A DNA stretch of 64,000 bases from Rhipicephalus microplus. Its lineage: Eukaryota; Arthropoda; Arachnida; Ixodida; Ixodidae. Numbering within the stretch: the stretch's first letter is position 1; every line of letters starts with the position of its first letter. The DNA is taken from assembly GCF_043290135.1 (NCBI RefSeq), contig NC_134710.1:285689276-285753275 (forward strand), written 5' to 3'. A program made the position numbers and the translations under genes. Of the stretch, positions 24,478-36,582 are shown one piece after another. The notes under the pieces are model-generated. The model did no database searches. It was not told where the DNA came from and was given only the letters and a program-made list of their open reading frames with translations.

Positions 24478-24640
24478 ATGGTGTTTGAAATTTTTCTCAA
24501 TTTTCGCAACGCCTTTGACCTTATTAGTCGCAATGTTTTGCTTAAACTCTATGGTATTCGAGGTGTAGCTCATTTCCTTTTCACGTCCTACCTTCAACAC
24601 AAATCCCGCTTCTCACAAAACAGAAGCTTGCCAAGCAACT
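24478..24640 (+). pseudogene. CR1-like LINE reverse transcriptase, fragment 1
   Basis: Translation shows IFLNFRNAFDLISRNVLLKLYGIRGVA and a SYLQHKS segment, matching RT blocks around the first catalytic aspartate in CR1/L2-type LINEs (typical pattern FLDLSKAFDT...LL.KL..YGIRG). It stops at about 24640, where I-like LINE ORF1 sequence begins. It resumes near 29300 and again at 42375, so these three pieces are remnants of one old element split by later insertions. Confidence 0.75.
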
Positions 24641-24647
24641 CTCCTAA

Positions 24648-27600
24648 AAGGCAGCAACTGCAACGGAAACCATGAGACCTCATCCAAAGACTGCCCAGTA
24701 CTCAAGAAGGAGAGGAGCATTCTGAGACAAATGGTGAAAGAGGGATCCTCGCGAAAGGAAGCGGTAACGGTTGTTGAACGATAGCGTTCCTGTCGACCGC
24801 GGTGCTCGAAGAAAAGAAAAAAAGCAGTCCTGTGCCGAATGCGCCTAAACGTACGCCGTTACCGCCACCACCACAGCGACCTCCCCCGCCTCCACCACTA
24901 GATGAGGTGCGTCCAGAGGTGCCGAAAAACACTTTGGCGCAAAAGAGAACATCTGACTCTGACTGGCCCACTTTACCGCGGGTACACGCGCCTACGCAAC
25001 AACAGCATTGACAGTCCACAATGGCTACGCCCTAGCAGGCATGCACTCTATCCGCCCAAGAGGTACAAGTTTTTTCTGCATTGAGGTCGCTCATGAGTGT
25101 TATCCGCACTCCCTTGGCTAGTCTACAGGTCCCTGTCGCTAAATGCTCGCTGCAAGTCTTCGACACACTAGAACCAATATTTGTCGGCCTTCAGTAACAA
25201 GATGGTGCACCATAGACCACATCAGCCTTTACGAGAAAAAGTAAAGCGTGCTTTCGTAATTCAGTGGAATGCCAGTGGTGTAAAGTCAAGAATGCCTGAG
25301 TTTAGACAGTTCCTTTTCGATAATAAGTTTCCCATCATCGTTATTTGTGAACCGCATTTTTCAAAAATACCTCGACTGCCGGGCTATGGATCATTCGTTT
25401 CATCATCGTGCATTGAGCGAAGCCAAGTAGCTGTGTACATCCGTAACAAACTCACTTATGTTCGCTAAAGAGTATAGTCACACAATGAAAATCACTACGT
25501 ATGTCTATATGTTAAAGAGAAGAAGTTGTCGTTTACGCTGATATGCGCATATATAGCACCGTCACGTCGACTTTATCAACAGATATTAAATGATATATTT
25601 GTAACGACTCCAGCACCTTGAATATTGATCGGTGACTTCAACGCTCATCCTCACTGTGGGGAAGCATTCAGACAAATCGAAAAGGCACGAACACAGTTGA
25701 TCTCGCATCAGAGCACGGGTATGAGGTGCTGAACGACGGCAGCCCTACTTATCTTCGAGGAGTCACTAATAGCAGTAGCCTAGACTTGGCATTAGTGTAA
25801 AATAGTATTGTCACGAAAGTCCAATGGTTCACAGATATTGAATCCTACGGCAGTAACCCACGTACGTGGCAGTCCGAGGTATGGACGATTCTCCTTCCCC
25901 AGGACACTCAAGACTTATTGACTGGGAAGATTATCTTATCAATGGAGAGCAGATGCATGCACGAAACACCGGAATCCATCAAAGTAGTGATTAGTTGTGC
26001 GATGGAGACTTCCACGAAGATATGTTCGACAGAATCGAGACGTTCCGCACTCGTAAAGAGTTGAAGCAATTACGAGCTGTCCGCCGGCATGCCGGAAAAC
26101 GATACAGAAGCACGAAATCTATCTATCTATGACCTCAGAGAATCCACACACATTCAGAAGAAACTACAGCATCGAATGCACAAACTCTAAGAACAACAAT
26201 GGAAGAGTTTTTGTGACTCGCTAGACCCTCGAAACAAGTTGTCTCCCGTATGGAGGACTCTTCGAGGTATTCACTCACAACCGCAACAGTGTCCTCCCTT
26301 CGCTGCTCTGGCGCTACATTAATGTCGCTGACAGCTTGATGTTTCTGGTGAATTTTGTACAAAGATCATCAGAGAAATCTTTATACCGACCGATCTATTG
26401 CCACAGGACGTTACAGTCACACAATATCAGCAAATGGAGGTTGCATTCACTATGGAAGAACCTCATGCAGCATTGAACACATGCAGGCGCTCATCGTCCC
26501 CAGGTCCGGATGGAGTGACCTATGCTGCCCTAGGTCACCTAGGCCCGAACGCACAACGCTGCCTCCTGGACATTTTCAATAAGTATTGCTCAATATAATG
26601 ATGCCTGATAAGTGGAATTGCACTCGCCTGGTGCCTTTGTTGAAGCCCGGAAAGTCTTCATTGGATCTGGCATCATACCGGCATTTAGCACTAAGCTGCA
26701 TCGGCAAGGTTATGGAGAGGATGCTGCTTACACGCAGGGAATGATACCTGGAACATTATACCATTTATCCTAATGGTATGGCTGGCTTTCGACGAGGTTG
26801 GTCTTCAATCGATAGCGTCATTGACTTAGCGACCTCTGTTCACCAACAAAAAGCTAAGAAAAGGCTGTCGGTAGCTTTGTTCTTAGACGTGAAAGGTGCC
26901 TATGACAACGCGACCCATGAGGCTGTTCTCAATGCCCTCGAAGCAACTGAACTTGGAGGTCGTGTTTTTCGATGGGTAAAAAGCTACTTCACAATGAAAT
27001 CCATGTTATGTCGAACTGAAGATGGGTCTAAGAATAAGCATTTCACAAGTCGTGGGGTGCCAGAAGGCGGTATTTTGAGTGCGACTCTTTTCAACCTGGT
27101 TCTGGTGAAGCTCACCCAAATGCTGCGACAGACGGCTTATATATCTCTCTACGCTGATGACATCTGCATTTGGGCGTCCCGCGTGACACAGCCTCAACTG
27201 CGCGCAAGGATACAGAAGACGACAACGATGACATCGGCATACTTCACCCGAGGTTTCACTGTCGCCACAAAAAAAATGCGTAGCAGTGGCGTTTACACGT
27301 AAACCGATGTCTTTCTACCTGTTGTGCATCGATGGCAGATCAATTGCATATTAGAGTAGTCATAGATTCTCAGGTGTCGTCGTAGATCGTGACCTCACAC
27401 CTGGAGGTCACATTTCGCATACCTAAAGGAAACGCTCATTGACATTCAGAATGTATTCACGCTCGTTGCTGGAAAATCATGGGGCCTATCCATGCACTCC
27501 ATGCTGCAGCTTTATTAGCCCCCTTTCTCGAACTTCTCCGGTACATCCTTACTACCCGATCAGACACGTGCAAAACTGACATCCGTGCACTACAGAGCAT

Positions 27601-29180
27601 ACAAGGCCAAGGAATTCGGACATATCTTGGCCTTCCAAGATGCTCATCGACACTTGCAACTATCTTATCGCACAAGAACAGCCGGTCACAACGCATACCA
27701 TTTTCGAGACGCTGAGAGCGCACATATGACATTTATCACGGCTTCCGTTACATCGTTTAGCGTATTTGACAGCGCGGAGGCTCCTTTCTTTGTTCAGCGT
27801 TATTGTGACGAAACATCAGGACATGTTACCGCCGGCCTTCAAACTTGCGATGCGCCCAGAAGCTGCGTTATGGAGTCTCCGTCAACCTGACGTGCACTTG
27901 TCGGTTCCTGGAATCTTTAAGAAGGCACGCATGTCACTGCTATCTCTGAAACAATTGACATTGCGTCTGTTGGACGAAAGGTACTTTGAGCGCATACACA
28001 TTCGCACCAATGGCTCCACTAATTCCAACAGCTCCGCAGGAGTAGTGGTTGTTCCATGTGGGAATGTGTTGCTTCAATACAATACAGTAGTAGAACTCAC
28101 AGCGCTTCAAGGTGCAGTCAAGTACAGTTTTCGGCAGCAACCTAATTAATGGACCATCTTTTGCGACTCGAGGTCAGCCTAACAGACACTACGGTTCGTT
28201 TTGCAGCACGGATTACAGGAACAATCAGTATATCCGATAAGGCACTACTACCACGAAGCGCTCGTCTAAGGCCACGATATTTATTTCAACAGTTGCTGAG
28301 TCATTGCGGAATTGTCTGCAATGACCGCGCGGATGAAACTCCTTGATCGGCTCATGAAAAGACCTGCGTACACCCATACCACTTTGAAATGAGGCGCTGC
28401 AAGGCGACTACAATCAGTTGCTTGCCGTATAACTTTCCTACAATGAAATACGCCGGGTTTCTCTAACAGCGCTTGTATTCGATCGACCCAAACTTGCAAC
28501 TTCGTTTGCCATCTGACTCCCACGATGCGCTGGAACTTTTCTGTGTCGCATGAGGTTGGGCGTGGCATTTACGAATGCGTATTCTCGTCTCCTTGGAATG
28601 GTGAGCAGTTCGACATGCAACATCTGCGCCTGCGAGGAGACGCTTTAGCATATTTTATGGCACTGCCCAGCATACCACTATGAACGACGTATTATGGAAG
28701 CCAAGCTCTGTCAGCTAGGTTCACGGCCGCTTTCAGTAAAGAAGATCCTGGTACTTTGGCTAATGGTATCACTTACGCGCAAATCCACGAAAGCTCTCAT
28801 GTACTTCTTGAAGAAAACCAGACTTCACGAGCGCTTGTGAAAGAACAGCGTGAGACCGTACTGCGTAGTCTCGAGATGACTATTTATTCACATCTTTCTT
28901 AATTTTTCTCTGTTCTCTATACCCGATTTCTTTTTTTTATTCCCCCTTTCCCCACACGATGTGTAAGGCGACCAACCGAGCCATGCTTGGTTAACCTCCC
29001 TGTTTTTCCTCTCTTTTCTCTCTCTCTCTCCCAGTTCACTTTTATATCTTGTTCTCTCTTTCCTCCTTGTTTTACATTCCTCCCATTTCTTTCTATTTCC
29101 CACCCTTTTCACTTACCCCAGTGTAGGGTAGCAAAGCCGTTTCAACCTTGTTAACCTCCCAGACTTTTTGCCTCTTTCTC
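24648..29180 (+). mobile_element. Second I-like LINE copy, 5'-truncated and decayed
   Basis: Begins inside ORF1 at its last zinc knuckle (NCNGNHETSSKDCP, about 24655) and runs through a proline-rich tail (about 24800-25015). ORF2 starts near 25202: endonuclease (QWNASG, VICEPHF, GDFNAH near 25635), RT (SSPGPDGVTY near 26500; FLDVKGAYD; GVPEGGIL; YADDICIW near 27150, catalytic residues intact), RNase H remnants (HIRTNGSTNSN where TDGS is expected; VELTALQ) and the CCHC finger (CNICACEETL.HILWHC near 28620). Many stops and frameshifts. The 3' UTR contains two tail motifs in tandem (28935-29000 and 29105-29170). It interrupts the CR1-like LINE. Confidence 0.85.
25202..28820 (+). pseudogene. ORF2 of the second I-like LINE (endonuclease-RT-RNase H), broken
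   Basis: Open segments appear at 25202-25468 (endonuclease N-terminus), 26398-26598 (RT fingers), 26778-27302 (RT palm, 174 codons with YADD), 27457-27732 and 27766-28149 (thumb and start of RNase H), and 28600-28820 (C-terminal finger and KKILVLW tail). The RT palm is the best preserved piece. Compared with the LINE at 8291-14056, the palm is recognisably related (RWV.S.., LYADDICIW against LYAHNVCIW) but is clearly a different subfamily. Confidence 0.85.
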
Positions 29181-29299
29181 TATACTCTGCGCCGTGTCAC
29201 CTAATGACAGACGGAAATCAGGTGTCTTAATTGCTTTCTTCAAGAATAGTTCGCTCGCTCACTCACTCACTCACACTCTCCAGTTCGCAATGCACAGAC

Positions 29300-29678
29300 G
29301 GGAATCATTCAGAGTTTACAGCCGTAAAAACAGGCGTTTCACATAGGGGAGCCAATTAGATTCGATTCTCTTCATTTTGTACATCATTGACAAAGTCAAT
29401 GTTGATGAATCTGCTCAGTGCGTAATTTACGCAGACGACACAGACCCTCTTTTAATAATGATTCTGATTCTGAAATGTCAAATCGAGTCAAGAAGACGCT
29501 TGAAATAATACATAAGTGGGCGACAAGTAATTATAATGACATGAACGTACAAAAACACAAATGCAATAGTGTTCTATCCACGTCAAAACAATTTCAAATA
29601 AACCCCGTTAAATAAACAATACTAAAATAGAAGGACTATCATCTGTCAAATCGCTTGGCATATATTTTCCTGAAACTA
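29300..29678 (+). pseudogene. CR1-like LINE reverse transcriptase, fragment 2 (YADD box)
   Basis: Two frames together give the RT palm. One reads SILFILYIIDKVNVDE followed by CVIYADDT (catalytic YADD intact, around 29420-29450). The next reads VKKTLEIIHKWATSN..MNVQKHKC and VKSLGIYF. It is joined directly to the BEL/Pao 5' LTR at 29679. The preceding sequence GVSHRGA corresponds to the GVPQGS block. Confidence 0.8.
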
Positions 29679-30048
29679 TGTTGCGAACGAAATTCTGGGA
29701 AGAATCAGAAGCAAGAAAAAGTTAGTATATGGTCCCCAGGCCCAAGAAAACGGCCCATTTACACCCTCGAGGGTGAGCTCGGGACGCGCTGCGCTGGTCG
29801 TAACCTGACACAGAGAGGCAGCTGCGGGTGAAGAGAAACGAGAGCACGGGACAACGCTTTACAAACGGAGGAGAGGGAGTGTGGAGAAGACGATGAGGTG
29901 AGTCAGTCGCAAATCAGCCTCCGTGTCTGTCGAGAAGAACTCTTTTACTCATCGCGTATCTGTGTTGCCATTTTCTTAGTTCATAATTAAATAAGTATTT
30001 TATACCAGAACAATAAGTTGGTATTTACTTCAATGAACGTGAACGACA
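29679..30048 (+). repeat. BEL/Pao 5' LTR
   Basis: 370 bp, starts TGTTGCGAACG, ends GAACGACA. It aligns along its whole length with the 3' LTR. Differences are scattered (a few small indels such as in the GAGGCAGCTG region), showing the insertion is not recent. Preceded by the target duplication AACTA. Confidence 0.9.
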
Positions 30049-30055
30049 AACTTTT

Positions 30056-30073
30056 TGGTGCTGAAATCCGCGA
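30056..30073 (+). other. Primer-binding site of the BEL/Pao element
   Basis: TGGTGCTGAAATCCGCGA lies seven bases after the LTR end. TGG is the complement of a tRNA CCA end. The priming tRNA is not assigned. Confidence 0.65.
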
Positions 30074-30169
30074 CTCAACCTGCCGTGGACAGTGTACTTT
30101 TCACTTCAATGACTCCACGCCAGAACGTCCCTGTGATCGCCTGATGCCGTCTTCCGGTGAACTTATCCA

Positions 30170-31530
30170 ATGAAATATTCAGTGAACATGGAAAGCGGGC
30201 GCAAGAAACGCATGGTCCTCCGGGCAAAAGACACCCGTCTCATTAACGATTGTGAACAGGGCAGGCAAGTTCGCCTCACACCGAACGAAGCAGGAGTGCT
30301 GCATACCCGGTTGACATTAATACAAACAGAGCTCGATGCTGTCAACAACGAGATGGAGACTCTGGTTTCCGAAGATGACCTGGAGGAAGAGTATACGCAA
30401 GTTATTCAGTATAACGACCGTATAGTGCAATGCTTCACCCGGCTGGAACAGTGAATGAACGGCGACTCAAAGCAAGCGTCTCCAGCTCAACCAATCAACG
30501 GTGACATAACGAAAATAATGGCACAAAAATCAACTTGAAACTGCCAAGGCTTGAGCCAGTAAAATTTAGCGGCTGACGGCCTGAGTGGCAGCCCTTCTGG
30601 GAGTCGTTCGAACTGGTAGTGGATAACAACAATCAACTTTCCACTCTTAATAAGTTCCATTACCTGAGGGCATCTCTCACTGGTGAAGCCACTGCGGTGG
30701 TTAACGGTCTACCTTCAACGTCCCGGTGCTACAACGACACGAAGCAGCTGCGAAAGAAACGCTTCGGGAACGAAGAGCTCCTAATGCAGAAGCAAATGAA
30801 GGAGCTCATCGACATCACACCTGCACGCACTTCGGACTATGTGCTCAGACTTCGACATCTGTGTCAGCGCACATAAGGGGAGTCGAGACGCTCGGCCGGA
30901 AGCTGACAGCTTTAGCTTCATGCTACGCCCCATCTTACAACGAGTGATGCTGAAAGAGATTCTGCTCGACTTCAGCCGTAAATGCGTAGTGCAAACTGGC
31001 AGCGCCATCGACAATCATCAGGCCACCTCCGACGGTTCATCGCTAACGACGGAGGAGGGGAACAGAGGTTTTGTGAACACCTTGTCGAGGCTCTTATCCT
31101 TCCTCCGAGTCGAGGTCAAAAGCCGTGAAAATCTGGTTGCACTACGAAGAGCATGGACGTTAATCAGACTCAGAAGTACAGGGCCAGAGAAGCCCCCTCA
31201 CTGCACAAAAAGAAAGGAAAGAATGCCCCATCTGCCACAATGCTGCACCAAAGCGCCACTCAAGAAGGGTGCTTCTTTTGTAACGCTACAAGCCACACCA
31301 CGCAAGACTGTGGCGAAAAGACAGGGAGAGCAGAAAAGAAGACACTTTTACAATCTAACGGGAGGTGCTTCTGGTGCACGAAGAGAGGCCATTCGGTTAG
31401 AAAATGTCTATCTAACATACGTTGTGTGAAGTGCGAGAAAAGACATGCCAGCACGATGTGCGACCCAATGTATGCAAAACGGACGCGCGGCAGCCGAACG
31501 ACCCCGTCACAAACGTGCACGTGGCTCTAG
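30170..31530 (+). pseudogene. BEL/Pao gag with three zinc knuckles, broken
   Basis: Starts at ATG 30170 (in-frame ATG again at 30185) with a basic/coiled N-terminus ending LEEEYTQVIQYNDRIV (30170-30454, stop). It continues in another frame as a DUF1759-type gag core: LKLPRLEPVKFSG, W..FWESFELVVDNN, LRASLTGEATAVVNGL (about 30535-30876, with a stop after FSG). Knuckles at 31153-31530: CFFCNATSHTTQDC, CFWCTKRGHSVRKC and CVKCEKRHASTMC, all with CCHC spacing. At least three frame changes separate the pieces. Gag would bind and package the element RNA. Confidence 0.85.
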
Positions 31531-31599
31531 AGGCTACCGTCACAGGCAGCGAAACCCTCTTGAAGAAGATAGTTCTGCTGCAAACTTGGTGTTGCGGTG

Positions 31600-33590
31600 A
31601 GGCCTCTGGGGCTTAAGTGCGAATACTGTTGGACAGTGACAGTCAACGCTCATGCATCACGTTGGCTACGTCAAAGCGATTAGGATGTAAACTCATCAGC
31701 AGCGAAAGAGTGAGAGTGGGGTTTTCTGGAGGTCACCAAAATGAAAGATTGTTAACAGAGTGTCCGTCAAACTAAGAACGAAAGATCAAGAGGATTTCGA
31801 AATAGATGTTTTGGAGACAGATGTTATTTGTGACCAAATTCTCCCGTCACCGCCAAAAACGTGGACTGACCACCTTACCGCACTTGGCTACAAAGTTGCC
31901 GACTTCTACAACGACGGTGACACTAACTTTGTCGAGCTGCAAATTGGTTCCGATCACTTTTGGCGGCTCACAACTCGCCGCACACAAGGCTTGAAGGAAA
32001 CCTGAGAGCTGTTGAAACGGCGATATGTTGGTCCTTTCACGGGCCTGTGGAGGGGAGTAACGAATTGTCTCAGTTCACACAAACAGGGGTGCTTCGAACG
32101 TTAGTCATAGAAAGGAATGCGGCTGACGTGCTTACCTAATTCTGGACACTGGAATCTATTGGAGTAAATGACTTTGAGAAAACAAAAGAACCGAATCCTA
32201 CCCAGGAATTTTTTGAAAAAACAGTTAAGCGATTGGATGGTCGTTACGATGTGGCTCTTCCGTGGAAGTCCATAACCTCGTTGCACCACAATAGGGAGGT
32301 GGCCATAAGCGTCTACATCACTTGGCAAGGCACCTTCAAAACTATCCAGACGTGTCAAGATTAATATTCAGTGATGAGACACTACACTCGACTGGGGATT
32401 GTGGGATAGCGGAACTCGTCAAAGGCAGCATTGGGGAAGCCAATACTGTTTACTATATGCCACACCAGGCTGTGATAGGCGGCTCCCACAAGCTCCTAAT
32501 TGTTTTTCATGCCTCTTCAAGTGGTAACTAAGCCAAGTCACTGAACGGCAACTTGAAGAGCCGACCGAATTGACCGCTGATTTAGTCGGTTTACTCCTGA
32601 ACTATCGTCGACTCCCAAAGCACTAGTTGCTCATATCGAACAAGCGTTTTGGCAGGTTGTTGTAAGACCTACGGACAGAGATGAGATGCGTTTTCGTGGT
32701 TCGAGACAATGCCTAAAACCAGTGAGTCACTTCCGCCAATCGCAACCTGGCGCATGACCCGGCTTCTCTTTGGAACAACTGCAAGCCCATTTCTGCTCTC
32801 CGCAACACTCCAACACCATCGAGTTGGCTCAAATCAAAAGTCGGCTCAAAGGCAGTCTTTTGGTGGATGACTTGCTAACGAGAGCTCAAAGCGAAGAGGT
32901 ATAATTGAGGCTCTACAACAAAGCAACAGAGATATTTGAAACTGCGAAATTCAAACAGCGCAAGTGGTCTTCTAACAGCGAAACGGCTTGCCAGCAATTC
33001 GAGAGGGACTTCCGTGGCGCCATACATCTCGGTTATTTGTCGGCAGTGTTGAAAATTTTGGGACTATCATGGGATTCCTGTGATGAGAAGTTAATGTTCT
33101 CTGCGTGCATGGCTTGCATTCAATTAAGATCTCGAACACCCAAGAAAAGGGTCCATGCTGCAAACAACAGAACGGATACATATATGACTCATTGGGGTGG
33201 CTGTCTCCCTTTATTGTACGTGCCAAGATCCTCTTTCAACAGTTGTGACGCAGAAACGCAGAAACGTCGACTGGGACGACCCTCAACCTGACGACACCGC
33301 GACTGCCTTGAGAGAGCGGTTGGACGGACTTCAGCATCTGCAGGATGTTAAAGTACCCCGATATAATACGTCACAAACGAACGTAGGAATGACAACCTGC
33401 CTGCACATTTTCGCCGACGGAAGCCCATTGGCGTACGGAACGGTTGCCTACCTCTCTATGGCGGGTGACAACGGCACACGTTCGACAATTCTGATGAGTA
33501 AATCAAGGGTTGCATCGGTCAAAGAAATTACTCTGGCGAGATTAGAGCTGACGGCATGCCTGCTTGCAGCTCGATTTTGCCGCTAAAATT
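31600..33590 (+). pseudogene. BEL/Pao protease and reverse transcriptase region, broken
   Basis: The aspartic protease reads ILLDSDSQRS near 31622, where the family has D-S-G, so the catalytic triad glycine is replaced. 31760-32005 carries the linker VKLRTKDQEDFEIDVLETDVI and IGSDHFWRL. RT remnants: RMTRLLFGTTASPFLLSATLQHH (near 32755) and LLVDDLLT (near 32850, the VDD catalytic box kept). The RNase H start TCLHIFADGSPLAYGTVAYL lies at about 33395-33450, with EITLARLELTACLLAARF following. Frames change repeatedly; a TAA closes the frame at 33584. Confidence 0.85.
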
Positions 33591-35400
33591 TGAATACCCT
33601 CGGAAAGCAACCTCCGAACATCTGCCTGTGGACGGATTCAACAATCGCGCTCTATTGGATCCTCGGAAACGCCGACCACTGGCAGCAGTTTGTGCGCAAC
33701 CTGCGCACAAACTGCTGCCAGCAGGTTTGTGTGTCACTGAAACTCAACTTCTCACACGCGGGTTATTGTGGAGACATTGCCCCGGAAAAGAAAATACCGC
33801 GGATCTTCTCACACGAGGAATACCCGCCGCGCAGCTGGCCACAAGTGAGCTCTGGTATAACGGAGCGCCATAAATTTGCTAAGCAGAAGTGGATTGGCTT
33901 CGAGGGATTCCCGAGGCAGCATTCAACCAAGCTGAGCTAGAGCAATGAAGGGCAACAGGTGCTGTACCCTCTACAACATCACCAGCCACTTATTCATCCA
34001 TTATCGACCTTAAACAGTACAGTTAACTATCAAGGGTGAACAGAGTCACAGCGTGTATATTTTAGTTCATCGCAAAAACAAAACGCCTAAGCCAAAATTT
34101 CGATCCCTCACATCGGACGAGCTAAAAAAAGCGAAACAGAATTGGATACGCCGTGAAGAGAGAGATAGAGGTATTTGCAAGAGAAATTGCGTGTGTCGCA
34201 AACCGACCGCGAATTCTACCCGACTCCCATTTGAGAACTGTTTCACTGACGATGTACAATGACGGAATTTCAAGAGTTTACGGACGGCTGCAGCGTAGCC
34301 AACTTGACTACAATGAGAAGCATCTTGATGTGTTACATAAGAGCAACCTCGCCGAACTTCTCGTCTTACAGTGTCACCAACAGGTATTGCACGGAGGCAT
34401 ACGGCACACACTGACGCAGCTGAGAGAGTGACTCTGGGTGATCGGGGTGAGACAGATGGTAAAGAGCTTTGGAGGCGTGCGTAAAGTGTCAGCGTTTTTA
34501 TTCAAGGCCAGCAGACTGCTCCTCTTCCAACCCATCGCATCACCCAGGCTATTACTTTTGAAGTGACCGGTGTCAAATTTGCTGACCCTCCTTTCGTCAA
34601 GGGGTGACGACAACGAAGTCGTACATTGCACTTTTTACATTCGGTGTCACCTGGGCAATACACCTCAAGTTGGTGAGTCACATGTCAGCGGCGTCTTTCC
34701 TGTTTGCATTTCGTCGATTCAAATCTCGACGAGGCCTACCAAGCATTATTTATAGTGTCAACACGCCCACATTCAAGAAGACGCCCAGAGATCTGGCCGC
34801 ACTCTGGACAGTTATCAGAAACGAAGAAGTGAAGAACTTCATCACCAACTCACGCATACAACGGCAATTAATTCCGGAGCGCGCGCCAGGGTGGGGTAAA
34901 TTTTTTGAGTGCTTGGTTGGGCTAACTAAACAGGCTATGAGAAAAACGCTGGGAACCAGCAGCCTTGGAGTTGTAGAGCTCAGCACAACCCTAAGTGAAG
35001 TGGAGGTCGTGTTAATTCGCGCCCCTAACACATGTTTATACGGAGCCCGAAGAGCCCGAACCACTTTGTCTGACCTTATTTTCAACGGTAAGACGGCTGA
35101 CGTCACTGCCTAGCCTACAACGACAGGAGCTTGCAGCTTTTTCCTCTTCTCACCTTAAGCAGATATTGTCCCATAGAAGTAAACTACTCAACCAGTTCTG
35201 AAGAAGATGGGCAAGTGAATACATAAAAAACTCCGGAACTGTCAACTGAAAGTAAAGACTCCAAGGCAGCTGAAGGCCAGTGACTTGGTTCTGCCTAGTA
35301 AATCAATGCTACCAAGACAGGTGTGGAAGATGTCAGCTATCGAATCTACATTTCCTGGCCACGACGGCAAGATTAGGTCGTGGTGAGGGCGAATTCCTTG
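33590..35400 (+). pseudogene. BEL/Pao RNase H end, integrase and C-terminal domain, broken
   Basis: 33590 onward reads ICLWTDSTIALYWI (RNase H aspartate) and ends near 33870. The integrase zinc region is near 34370-34440 (LHGGIRHTLTQLRE then stop). The catalytic core at 34565-35113 includes VTGVKFADPPFV, AIHLKLVSHMSAASFLFAFRRF, IYSVNTPTF and APGWGKFFECLVGL. The second catalytic aspartate (usually IYSDN) is replaced by valine, while the glutamate is kept. The BEL-type C-terminal module is at 35260-35385 (ASDLVLPSKSMLPRQVWKMSAIESTFPG). It cannot be active. Confidence 0.85.
33680..33722. repeat. Perfect 20-bp inverted repeat in the BEL/Pao RNase H region
   Basis: Arms 33680-33699 and 33703-33722 are exact inverses with loop ACC. 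It lies between the TDST motif and the region before integrase. Confidence 0.9.
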
Positions 35401-35479
35401 AGGAACGATGATTCGATGGCCCGTTCAGCTACTGTACCATGTTGAACTACATAGCTAAAGGCAAATGGCGGCGTCATTT

Positions 35480-35494
35480 CGAGGGGGGGGGATG
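35480..35494 (+). other. Polypurine tract of the BEL/Pao element
   Basis: A GAG followed by a G-run, GATG, immediately before the 3' LTR start TGTTGCG. This is the expected place and composition for plus-strand priming. Confidence 0.7.
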
Positions 35495-36199
35495 TGTTGC
35501 GAACGAAATTTTCGTAAAAAGCAGAAACAGTAGTAAGTTAGTATACGGTCCCCAGGCCCAAGAAAACGGTCCATTTTACAGCCTCGAGGGCTAGCTTGGG
35601 ACGCGCTGTGCTGTTTGTAGCCTGACACCGAGAGCAGCTATGGGTGAAAAGAAAGGAGAGCACGAGACAACGCTTGACCACCAAAGGAGAGGGAGAGTGG
35701 AGAAGACGACGCGGTGACGGAGTCAGTTGCAAATCATCCTCCATGTCAAGAAGAACTCTTTTACTCATTGTGTATCTGTGTAGCCATCTTGTTCGTTCAT
35801 AATTAAATCGTTATTTGTTACTGGAACAGACAGACAGACAAAAATTTTATTGGGTCCTGAGAAACCCTACTCTTTTAAAGCAACGTCGTGGGCCGCTCCC
35901 ACGTAGAAACTGGGAAGCCTAGGCTCACCGCCGCATCGTGGGACAGCCTGTAGTCGTGGTAGCAACTCTGAACTTCGTAAAGCAGAGTCTCAATCCTCAT
36001 CTGTGAGCCGACTTGGGTCCCATAACGAGAGGCACTGCCAGAGTATATTGGCTAAGTCACTAACCTCACCACAATCAGGTCAAGTAGAGTCCAAAGCCTC
36101 GGAGGAGACCATGGTTAGGCAAGATAGGCTTGGACAGAACCTGGTCCAGTGCATTTTAATCGTGATGGCCTGAGGTGAACACAGCTTGCTGTGTGAAGG

Positions 36200-36582
36200 A
36201 ATTATATAAGAGACTTTTGAAAGTTGAAAAGGAAGAAATAAGCACAGTTCCGTTACTGCCTCTCTCTCAATGGAAGGCACCTGCACAGTTCTGCGCAGGG
36301 GAAGGGGGTAAGAAGGGATTAAAAAGTATATGGAGGAATTAAAGAAATTGAGATAGAGAGAGGAGCAGGAAGAGATAGAGGTGCAGAGATAGCCCCATAC
36401 GGAAGTAAGGAGAAGATAGAAAAGATGGACACGGTCGCAGAAGTCCAAGAACGGGGCACCACTCATCGAGAACTTTTGTTGGCGTCAGTAGATGGCGTAG
36501 AGCGAAACAGTCGGCCAGAGCTACGCTGTCATCGGAGATCGCGGTGGAACAAATGGTCGGCATGAAATCCAGTGAGTGAGTA
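36200..36582 (-). repeat. Short dispersed repeat, copy 1, inside the minus-strand LINE
   Basis: Read on the minus strand it begins near CTCACTGGATTTCATGCCGA and ends near CTCTTATA. Copy 2 at 38086-38538 shares ordered blocks, including GGGGCACCACT, GGCCAGAGCTACGCTG and CGGAGAT on the plus strand. This copy sits between the RNase H domain and the C-terminal finger of the LINE. No ORF of its own is evident. Confidence 0.7.

Noticed and set aside
24702..25019. 105-codon glycine-rich minus-strand frame
   Set aside because: Antisense of the proline-rich LINE ORF1 tail.
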